Assembly (NCBI RefSeq): GCF_900113685.1
Contig: NZ_FOQG01000011.1
Location: 1-64,000, forward strand
DNA from: Nocardioides psychrotolerans
GTDB taxonomy: Bacteria > Actinomycetota > Actinomycetes > Propionibacteriales > Nocardioidaceae
Direction of reading: 5' to 3'
Length of the DNA: 64,000 bases
Position numbers and translations under genes: made by a program. Below, piece by piece: positions 36,441 through 43,497 of the stretch (the stretch's first letter is position 1; every line of letters begins with the position of its first letter). The notes below the pieces were generated by a model. It was not told the origin of the DNA, searched no databases, and saw only the letters and a list, made by a program, of their open reading frames with translations.

Positions 36441-37220
36441 TCAGATCGGGGTGACGTAGGCGCCGGAGATGCCTCCGTCGACCAGGAACGTGCTGGCCGT
36501 CATGAAGGAGGAGTCGTCCGAGGCGAGGAACAGCACTGCGGACGCCATCTCCTCGGGCTCCCCGAAGCGGCCCATCGGGACGTGCACGAGGCGGCGGGCC
36601 GCCCGCTCCTCGTCCTTGGCGAAGAGCTCCTGGAGCAGGGGCGTGTTGACCGGCCCGGGGCAGAGCGCGTTGACGCGCACGCCTTGGCGGGCGAACTGCA
36701 CGCCGAGCTCACGGGTCATCGACAGCACGCCGCCCTTGGAGGCGGAGTAGGAGATCTGCGAGGTCGCCGCGCCCATGACCGCGACGAACGAGGCCGTGTT
36801 GATGATCGAGCCCCGCCCCTGCTCGAGCATGTGGGGGAGCGCGGCCTTGCAGCACAGGTAGACGCTCGTCAGGTTGACCTCTTGCACCTTGCGCCAGGCG
36901 GCGAGGTCGGTGTCGAGGATCGAGTCGTCCTCGGGCGGCGAGATGCCGGCGTTGTTGAACGCGATGTCCACCGCGCCGTAGGTGTCCTTGGCCGTCTGGA
37001 ACAGCGCGTCGACCTGGTCCTTGTCGGTGACGTCGACGTGCACGTAGGTGACGACGTCGACACCCCCGAGCTCCTCGACGATCGCGGCGCCACGGGCGTC
37101 GTCGATGTCACCGATGACGACCTTCGCGCCCTCGGCGACGAAGCGCCGCACGGTGGCCAGGCCGATGCCCGAGCAACCGCCGGTGACGACCGCGACGCGG
37201 TCCTGGATCCGTCCTGCCAT
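36441..37220 (-). CDS. short-chain dehydrogenase/reductase
   Basis: A 259-residue classical SDR: TGGCSGIG at residues 13-20, NNAGIS near 92-97, Ser in NTASFVAV, YSASKGG with the catalytic Tyr and Lys near 158-162. The DIDD motif after the second strand points to NAD(H). The substrate is unknown; in the operon it could oxidise an alcohol or reduce a semialdehyde of the pathway. ATG 37220 has a clean GGAGG site eight bases upstream. A palindromic repeat lies between it and the aldehyde dehydrogenase gene. Confidence 0.88.
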   Translation of the reverse strand: MAGRIQDRVAVVTGGCSGIGLATVRRFVAEGAKVVIGDIDDARGAAIVEELGGVDVVTYVHVDVTDKDQVDALFQTAKDTYGAVDIAFNNAGISPPEDDSILDTDLAAWRKVQEVNLTSVYLCCKAALPHMLEQGRGSIINTASFVAVMGAATSQISYSASKGGVLSMTRELGVQFARQGVRVNALCPGPVNTPLLQELFAKDEERAARRLVHVPMGRFGEPEEMASAVLFLASDDSSFMTASTFLVDGGISGAYVTPI

Positions 37221-37231
37221 GAGTTCCTCCG

Positions 37232-37269
37232 TTGGTCGAGCAGCGAGCGGAGCGAGCGTGTCGAGACCC
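37232..37269. repeat. intergenic repeat of the GGTCGAGCAGCGAGCG type
   Basis: The gap between the aldehyde dehydrogenase and SDR genes holds GGTCGAGCAGCGAGCG followed by GAGCGAGCGTGTCGAGACC, an imperfect palindrome that I know as a common dispersed intergenic element in actinobacteria. Only one copy is in this window. Confidence 0.5.
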
Positions 37270-37300
37270 GCTGGGTTGCGGGGCGTCGTCGCGGCGCTCC

Positions 37301-38659
37301 TCAGTGGGCGATGAAAACGTTCTTCTCCTCGGTGAACGCCATCGGGGCGTCCGGTCCGAGCTCGCGTCCGAGGCCGGACTGCTTGTAGCCGCCGAACGGC
37401 GTCCAGTAGCGGACCGCGGAGTGCGAGTTGACGCTGAGGTTGCCGGCCTCGACCGCGCGGGCGACCCGCAGGCCCCGACCCAGGTCGGTGGTGAAGATCG
37501 AGCCGGACAGGCCGTACTCGGTGTCGTTGGCCAGCTCGACGGCATGGGCGTCGTCGTCGAAGGGCATCACGGCGACGACCGGTCCGAAGACCTCCTCGCG
37601 CCAGATCCGCGCGCTCGGGTCGTCGAGGGTCACCACGCTCGGCGGGATCCAGAAACCGTCGCCGCCGGGGGTCGAGCCGGCGAACGCGACGTCGACCTCG
37701 TCGAGGTAGCCCCGCACGGTGTCGCGCTGGGCCGCTGAGATCAGCGGTCCCATCTCGGAGGACTCGTCGCTCGGGTCGAGCACCCGCATGCCGGTGACGG
37801 CCGGCTCGAGGTGCGTCAGGAACTCGTCGTACGCCGACCGCTCGACCAGGATGCGCGAGCGCGCACAGCAGTCCTGGCCGGCGTTGTCGAAGACCGACCC
37901 GGGGGCGGCGGCTGCCGCGGCGGCGATGTCGGCGTCCGCGAAGACGATGTTGGAGCTCTTGCCGCCGAGCTCGAGGGTCACCCGCTTCACCTGGTCTGCA
38001 CAGCCGGCCATGATCTTCTTGCCGACCGCGGTGGAGCCGGTGAACACCACCTTGCGGACGAGCTCGTGGGTCACGAAGCGCTCGCCGACGACCGAGCCCT
38101 TGCCGGGGACCACGGTGAGCACGTGCTCGGGCAGCCCGGCCTCGAGCGCCAGCTCGCCGAGCCGGATCGCGGTCAACGGCGTCAGCTCCGCCGGCTTCAG
38201 CACGACCGTGTTGCCGGCCGCCAGCGCGGGGGCGAATCCCCAACCTGCGATGGGCATCGGGAAGTTCCACGGCACGATGATCCCCACCACGCCGAGCGGC
38301 TCGTGGAAGGTGATGTCGGTGCCGCCCGCCACCGGGATCTGCCGGCCGAACATCCGCTCCGGGGCGCCGGCGTAGTAGTTGAGGCAGTCCCGGACGTTGC
38401 CGGCCTCCCAGCGGGCGTTGCCCCACGTGTGGCCGGCGTTGCGCACCTCGATCCCGGCAAGCTCCTCGACGTGCTCGTCGACCACGGCCGCGAAGCGCCG
38501 CAGCAACCGGGCGCGTTCGCCGGGTGCCACGTCGCGCCACGCTGGGAAAGCCTCGTGGGCGCGGCCGATGGCGGCGTCGGCCTCCGCCACGGAGGCCAGC
38601 GACACGTCGACGACCGGGGTCGCGGTCGCCGGGTTGATCACGGTGAAGGTGTTGGACAT
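37301..38659 (-). CDS. aldehyde dehydrogenase
   Basis: A 452-residue NAD(P)-dependent aldehyde dehydrogenase. PWNFPMPIAGW near residue 128, the catalytic Glu in LELGGKSSN near 229, the catalytic Cys in NAGQDCCARSR near 263, and the C-terminal PFGGYKQSGLGRELG are all present. In the gamma-glutamylation route it would oxidise gamma-glutamyl-aminoaldehyde to the acid (the PuuC step). It is slightly shorter than the usual 475-490 because of a short N-terminus. ATG 38659 overlaps the last base of the glutamine synthetase-like stop, so translation is coupled. Confidence 0.93.
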   Translation of the reverse strand: MSNTFTVINPATATPVVDVSLASVAEADAAIGRAHEAFPAWRDVAPGERARLLRRFAAVVDEHVEELAGIEVRNAGHTWGNARWEAGNVRDCLNYYAGAPERMFGRQIPVAGGTDITFHEPLGVVGIIVPWNFPMPIAGWGFAPALAAGNTVVLKPAELTPLTAIRLGELALEAGLPEHVLTVVPGKGSVVGERFVTHELVRKVVFTGSTAVGKKIMAGCADQVKRVTLELGGKSSNIVFADADIAAAAAAAPGSVFDNAGQDCCARSRILVERSAYDEFLTHLEPAVTGMRVLDPSDESSEMGPLISAAQRDTVRGYLDEVDVAFAGSTPGGDGFWIPPSVVTLDDPSARIWREEVFGPVVAVMPFDDDAHAVELANDTEYGLSGSIFTTDLGRGLRVARAVEAGNLSVNSHSAVRYWTPFGGYKQSGLGRELGPDAPMAFTEEKNVFIAH

Positions 38660-40068
38660 CAGAGCCTCTCGAAGCCGCGACGCAGCTCCCAGTCGGTGAC
38701 GGTGGCGTTGTAGGAGGCAAGCTCCACGTCGGCCATGTTGGTGTAGTGGTCGACGACCGCGTCACCGAGGGCCGCGCGGGCGATCGCGGACGAGGCGAAG
38801 ATCTCACGCGCCTCGGTCATCGTCGTCGGGACCTTGGGGCGGCCCGACGTGTAGGCGTTGCCGACCAGCTCCGGCTCGAGCTCGAGCTGCTGCTCGATCC
38901 CGTGCAGGCCGCCCGCGATCATCGCGGCCTGCGCGAGGTAGGGGTTGACGTCGGCACCCGGCACGCGATTCTCCATGCGCGCTCCGGCCCCGCGCCCGAC
39001 CAGTCGCACGGCGCAGGTGCGGTTGTCGTGTCCCCACGCGATGGTGGTGGGCGCGAACGAGCCGTCGGCGAACCGCTTGTAGGAGTTGATGTTGGGCGCG
39101 TAGAGCAGCGTGAAGTCACGCACCGTCGCGAGCACGCCGGCGACGAAGTGGTCGTAGAGCGGTGTGCGCTGCCCGGTCTCGGCGTCCCAGAAGACGAGCG
39201 ACCCGTCAGTGCCACGCAGCGACAGGTGGATGTGGCAGGAGCTGCCCTCGCGCTGGTCGTACTTCGCCATGAACGTGAGTGCCTTGCCCTGCTGGGCGGC
39301 GATCTCCTTCGCGGCGTTCTTGTAGACGACGTGGTTGTCGGCGGTCGTGAGGGCATCGGCGTAGAGGAAGCCGATCTCGTGCTGGCCGAAGTTGCACTCA
39401 CCCTTGGCGCCCTCGACGTCGAGTCCGGCGGCGTACATGTGGTTGCGGATCGAGCGCAGCAGGGGCTCGACGCGGGTGGTGCCGAGGATGGAGTAGTCGA
39501 CGTTGTACTGGTTGACCGGTCGCAGGCCGCGGTAGCCGGCGTCCCAGGCGGCCTCGTAGGTGTCCTCGAAGGCGATGAACTCGAGCTCGGTGCCCGACAG
39601 CGCTGTCCAGCCCTGCTCGGCGCAACGGTCCAGCTGCTGCTGGAGGATCGTGCGCGGTGACTGCACGACCGGATCGTGCTCGCTGCCGTCGGCGGAGGGC
39701 CACACCAGGTCGCACTGCACCATCGCCGTGGCGGGCAGGTGGGTCAGCAACCGGACCGTGCGCTCGTCGAGGACGAACTCCATGTCGCCGTAGCCGCGCT
39801 CCCACGAGGAGATCGCGTAGCCGTCCACGGTGTTCATGTCGACGTCGACCGCGAGCAGGTAGTTGCAGCCCTCGGTGCCGTGGCCGACGACGTGCTCGGC
39901 GAAGTAGGCACCGTGCAGGCGCTTGCCCTGCAGGCGTCCCTGCATGTCGGTGAACGCCACGATCACGGTGTCGATCGCCCCGTTGCCGATCTGGTCGAGC
40001 AGGTGCTGCATGCTCAGGTGGCGTTGGTTGCGCAGTTCGGTCGTGCCAGTCGTACCAGTCGTAGCCAT
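38659..40068 (-). CDS. glutamine synthetase-like gamma-glutamyl-amine ligase
   Basis: A 469-residue member of the glutamine synthetase superfamily that is not the housekeeping enzyme. Metal and substrate blocks are kept: GTELEFIAFED, GSSCHIHLSL, NINSYKRFADGS and ENRVPGAD; the adenylylation Tyr region is not recognisable. Such proteins (PuuA; GlnA3 for polyamines and GlnA4 for ethanolamine in Streptomyces) attach glutamate to an amine to start its breakdown. The clustered aldehyde dehydrogenase and amidotransferase support this; which amine is used cannot be read here. An N-terminal Thr/Gly repeat (TTGTTGTT) precedes the domain, so ATG 40068 (GGAG upstream) could be longer than needed. Confidence 0.9.
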   Translation of the reverse strand: MATTGTTGTTELRNQRHLSMQHLLDQIGNGAIDTVIVAFTDMQGRLQGKRLHGAYFAEHVVGHGTEGCNYLLAVDVDMNTVDGYAISSWERGYGDMEFVLDERTVRLLTHLPATAMVQCDLVWPSADGSEHDPVVQSPRTILQQQLDRCAEQGWTALSGTELEFIAFEDTYEAAWDAGYRGLRPVNQYNVDYSILGTTRVEPLLRSIRNHMYAAGLDVEGAKGECNFGQHEIGFLYADALTTADNHVVYKNAAKEIAAQQGKALTFMAKYDQREGSSCHIHLSLRGTDGSLVFWDAETGQRTPLYDHFVAGVLATVRDFTLLYAPNINSYKRFADGSFAPTTIAWGHDNRTCAVRLVGRGAGARMENRVPGADVNPYLAQAAMIAGGLHGIEQQLELEPELVGNAYTSGRPKVPTTMTEAREIFASSAIARAALGDAVVDHYTNMADVELASYNATVTDWELRRGFERL

Positions 40069-40077
40069 GGGGGTCTC

Positions 40078-40812
40078 CTATCCCAGGAGGCCGCGCAGCA
40101 GCGCGGCCGTGTCGTCGCAGTGGTTCTCCATGGCCTTCCGGGCCCGATCGGGACGGCCGGCAAGGATCGCGCGGACGACGGTGGCGTGCTGACGGTCGGA
40201 GTGGGCGATGTTGGTGTCCAGCACCGGGATCGCCAGCAGCATCTCGTGCAGGGTGGACTGGACCGATGTGACGGCCTCGATGAGGCGCGGTGACTCGCTC
40301 ATCGCCGCGATGGTCAGGTGGAACCGGCTGTCGGCCTGCCGGTGCGGGGCAGGTCGGCCCGCGTGGGCGACCTCCTCGTGGGCACGCTCCAGCTGCTCCC
40401 GTCGTACGTCGGTCAGCTCCAGCTGGGCGGCGAGCGCGGCCGCGCCGGGCTCGACCACGCGCCGGTACTCCAGCGCGTCCAGCCAGTCCTGGCGCTTGAC
40501 CGCCGTGACCCGCAGCGCGGCGCGAGCCGACGGGGTCCGTGGCTTGAGCGTGACGACCGTGCCGCCACCGCGACCCCGGGTGGTCTCGACTAGTCCGGCC
40601 TGGCGCAACGCGGCCATCGCCTCGCGCAGCGTCGCCCTCGAGACGTGCAGCCGGGCGGCGAGCTCGCGCTCGGCCGGCAGTGCTGAGCCGAGGGGGAAGA
40701 CGCCCAGGCGGATCGCGGTCCCGAGCTGCTCCACGCAGGCCTCGAAGGCGTGGTGACCTCGGACGGGTCGGAGCAGCGCCTCGGGCAGGTGCTGCGCGGC
40801 GGACCCGGTCAT
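40078..40812 (-). CDS. FadR/FCD-type GntR regulator
   Basis: A 244-residue regulator: N-terminal winged helix with LPAERELAARLHVSRATLRE (near 48-67) and the wing ETTRGRGGGTVV, then an all-helical FCD ligand domain with the metal-type residues in RRVVEPGAAALAA, SRFHLTIAAMS and HRQADSRFH. These proteins usually repress and are released by a pathway intermediate. It is the first gene of the minus-strand operon (nine bases before the next start), and a perfect operator-like palindrome lies in the divergent gap upstream. ATG 40821 is an alternative start. Confidence 0.9.
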   Translation of the reverse strand: MTGSAAQHLPEALLRPVRGHHAFEACVEQLGTAIRLGVFPLGSALPAERELAARLHVSRATLREAMAALRQAGLVETTRGRGGGTVVTLKPRTPSARAALRVTAVKRQDWLDALEYRRVVEPGAAALAAQLELTDVRREQLERAHEEVAHAGRPAPHRQADSRFHLTIAAMSESPRLIEAVTSVQSTLHEMLLAIPVLDTNIAHSDRQHATVVRAILAGRPDRARKAMENHCDDTAALLRGLLG

Positions 40813-40864
40813 GCGCCACATCTTCGATTCGGTGGAGCGCCCTGTCAAACACCGTGACCACGAA

Positions 40865-40882
40865 TGGTCTGAGTTCAGACCA
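40865..40882. promoter_or_regulatory. operator TGGTCTGAGTTCAGACCA
   Basis: A perfect 8-2-8 inverted repeat in the divergent gap between the GntR regulator and the permease. TGGTC...GACCA is the kind of half-site bound by FadR-type GntR proteins. It lies 53 bases before the regulator start and about 40 before a -10-like TAGGTT (40922) of the permease, so one site can control both directions. Confidence 0.75.
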
Positions 40883-40959
40883 ATTTACGCCGGGGCATTT
40901 ACACCCCCGAACGGACAGGTCTAGGTTCCCCCCAACCCGCCACTGCCTGAGAGGTGCGC

Positions 40960-42579
40960 ATGCCCGAAGCACACGAGCCCATCCGCGAACACCACGCACC
41001 CCAGCTGAGCGCCGACGAGGAGCACCTCGCCAAGCTCGGCTACAAGCAGGAGCTGAGCCGCACCTGGTCCAGCTTCTCCAACTTCGCGATCTCGTTCTCC
41101 ATCATCTCGATCCTCGCCGGGTGCTTCACCACCTTCGGCCAGGGTTTCAACAACGGTGGCCCGGTCGCGATCTCGTGGGGCTGGCCGATCGTCTCCGTCT
41201 TCATCCTGATCATCGGCTTCACGATGTCCGAGCTGGTCTCCGCCTATCCGACCTCGGGCGGCATCTACTGGTGGGCGGCCAAGATGGGTGGGCCCAAGGC
41301 CGGCTTCTTCGCGGGCTGGCTCAACCTCATCGGGCTCATCGCCGTCACGGCCTCCGTGGCCTACGGGTGCGCGACCTTCATCGACCTGACCCTGAGCGTC
41401 TTCTCCGAGTCCTACGCGGGCGGCTACTCGCTCAATCGGGTGTTCATCATCTTCCTGACCGTGCTCGTGCTCGCCTCGCTGCTCAACATCTTCAGCGGTC
41501 ACCTGATGGCCGTGATGAACAACGTCTCGGTCTGGTGGCACGTCGTGGGTGCGCTTGCGATCATCCTGATCTTGGTGTTCCTGCCCGACAACCACCAGAG
41601 CTTCAGCTATGTCTTCACCGAGCGCTTCAACAACTCCGGCTACGACGGTGGCTCCAGCAGCGGCATGACCTACTGGCTGCTCGTCATGCCCTTCGGCCTC
41701 CTGCTCACCCAGTACACGATCACCGGTTTCGACGCCTCCGCCCACCTGTCCGAGGAGACCCAGGCGGCGTCCGAGGGTGCTGCCAAGGGGATCTGGCGCT
41801 CGATCCTCTACTCAGCGATCGGTGGCTGGCTGCTGCTGCTGGCCTTCCTCTTCGCCATCCCCGACGATGCCACGGGCAGCCCGGACAACGCCGGTGTCGG
41901 CGCTGGGGGAGTCGCCTACATCTTCACCTCGGCGCTCGACACCAACGTGGCGGGGACGGTCCTGCTGATCTCGGCGGTCGGGCAGTTCTTCTGCCTCACG
42001 GCCTGCATGACCAGCTCCTCCCGCATGACCTTCGCGTTCAGCCGGGACAAGGCGATCCCGGGCTCCTCGCTGTGGGCCAAGGTCAACAGCAACAAGGTGC
42101 CCGCCAACGCGGTCATGCTCGTCGCGGTCGTCGCGGCGCTGATCACGCTGCCAGCGCTGGTCGAGGTCAACATCGGCACCGAGGCTGAGCCGCTCATCGT
42201 GCCCACCGCGTTCTACGCCGTCGTCTCGGTGGCGGTCATCGGGCTCTACCTCGCCTTCCTGATCCCGATCTGGTTGCGTTGGCGGATGGGGGACGCCTTC
42301 GAGGCCGGGTCGTGGACCAACGGCTCGAAGTACAAGTGGATGAACCTGGTCGCCGTGGCCGAGATCGCGATCATCAGCGTCTACTTCGTGCTCCCGTTCG
42401 TCCCGGCAGGCAATCCTTTCAACGAGGACTTCTCCTGGAAGTTCGTGAACTACGCACCCGTGCTGACACTCGGAGCGCTGGCGGTCCTGGCGATCTGGTG
42501 GAGCGTGTCGGCCAAGCACTGGTTCACCGGGCCGCAGGTCACCTTCGACAAGGCAGTCGTCGAGGCCTTCGACGACTGA
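40960..42579 (+). CDS. APC-superfamily amino acid/amine permease
   Basis: A 539-residue membrane transporter with about twelve helices. FAISFSIISILAG (helix 1, near 46), SAYPTSGGIYWWAAK (helix 3, near 92), and TGFDASAHLSEET (near 254) are hallmarks of the amino acid/choline transporter branch of the APC superfamily, which moves GABA, choline, polyamines or amino acids. It should supply the substrate for the divergent catabolic operon. ATG 40960 has GAGAGGTG upstream; GTG 40954 is also open. Confidence 0.9.
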   Translation: MPEAHEPIREHHAPQLSADEEHLAKLGYKQELSRTWSSFSNFAISFSIISILAGCFTTFGQGFNNGGPVAISWGWPIVSVFILIIGFTMSELVSAYPTSGGIYWWAAKMGGPKAGFFAGWLNLIGLIAVTASVAYGCATFIDLTLSVFSESYAGGYSLNRVFIIFLTVLVLASLLNIFSGHLMAVMNNVSVWWHVVGALAIILILVFLPDNHQSFSYVFTERFNNSGYDGGSSSGMTYWLLVMPFGLLLTQYTITGFDASAHLSEETQAASEGAAKGIWRSILYSAIGGWLLLLAFLFAIPDDATGSPDNAGVGAGGVAYIFTSALDTNVAGTVLLISAVGQFFCLTACMTSSSRMTFAFSRDKAIPGSSLWAKVNSNKVPANAVMLVAVVAALITLPALVEVNIGTEAEPLIVPTAFYAVVSVAVIGLYLAFLIPIWLRWRMGDAFEAGSWTNGSKYKWMNLVAVAEIAIISVYFVLPFVPAGNPFNEDFSWKFVNYAPVLTLGALAVLAIWWSVSAKHWFTGPQVTFDKAVVEAFDD

Positions 42580-42591
42580 TCGACCGGACGC

Positions 42592-43497
42592 GTGAGCCAG
42601 CTCGACTCTGACCTGGACCGCCTCGCCTGCCTGGCGGGGCGGTCCCGGCACGTCACCGACCTGCCTGGGGGGCTGACCAACCACAACGTGCGGGTCCGCA
42701 CTGACGACGGCGGCGACTACGTGGTGCGCTGCTCCCACGGTGACGCCGGGCTGCTCGGCATCGACCGCGACGCCGAGCACCACAACACCGTGCGTGCCGC
42801 GCGGGCCGGGGTCGGGGCGCAGGTCGTGGAATATCGCCCGGACCTGCAGATGCTGGTCATCGAGTTCCTGCCCGGCGACGTGCTCACCGATGACTCCTTC
42901 GCCGACCCGGACGTGCTCGCGCGCGCCGCGGGCGCCGTACGACGTCTGCACGGAGGGCCGCGCTTCGACGGCGACTTCGACATGTTCGCGCGCCGCGCCT
43001 CATACCTCGCGACCGTGGTCTCCCGGGGCCTGCCGCTGCCCCGCGGCTACGACGACTTCGAGGACGCCTGGTCCGACGTACGCCGGGCCCTCGAGGCCGC
43101 GCCCCGACCCACCGTCCCGTGCAACAACGACCTGCTGGCCGCCAACTTCATCGACGACGGCGGGCGCACGTGGCTCATCGACTACGAGTACTCCGGCAAC
43201 AACGACGCGGCCTTCGAGCTCGGCAACACCGCCACCGAGTGCGGCTTCGACGTCGCCCGGACCGAGGCGTGGGCCGAGGCCTACTTCGACGACGTGACCC
43301 GGGCCGACGTGGCGCGGGTTCGGGTGCAGGCGCTCTGCTCGGCCTATGGCTGGTCGCTCTGGGGCTTCATCCAGGCGGCGGTCAGTCCCTTCGAGTTCGA
43401 CTTCTACGACTGGGGTCTCGTGCGCTTCGAGAAGGCGGCCGCGGTGTTCCGCGGCCCGGACCTCGCCAACCTGCTGACGGAGGTGGCACGTGGTTGA
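42592..43497 (+). CDS. choline/ethanolamine kinase-like phosphotransferase
   Basis: A 301-residue LicA-type kinase. The catalytic loop reads CNNDLLAANFI and the metal motif LIDYEYSGNND, followed by ELGNTATECGF, the pattern of bacterial choline/ethanolamine kinases. The usual His of CHNDL is Asn here; the catalytic Asp is present, so activity is likely but not certain. It starts 12 bases after the permease stop and its end overlaps the next gene by eight bases, so the three form an operon. This favours an amino alcohol as the imported substrate. Confidence 0.82.
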   Translation: MSQLDSDLDRLACLAGRSRHVTDLPGGLTNHNVRVRTDDGGDYVVRCSHGDAGLLGIDRDAEHHNTVRAARAGVGAQVVEYRPDLQMLVIEFLPGDVLTDDSFADPDVLARAAGAVRRLHGGPRFDGDFDMFARRASYLATVVSRGLPLPRGYDDFEDAWSDVRRALEAAPRPTVPCNNDLLAANFIDDGGRTWLIDYEYSGNNDAAFELGNTATECGFDVARTEAWAEAYFDDVTRADVARVRVQALCSAYGWSLWGFIQAAVSPFEFDFYDWGLVRFEKAAAVFRGPDLANLLTEVARG

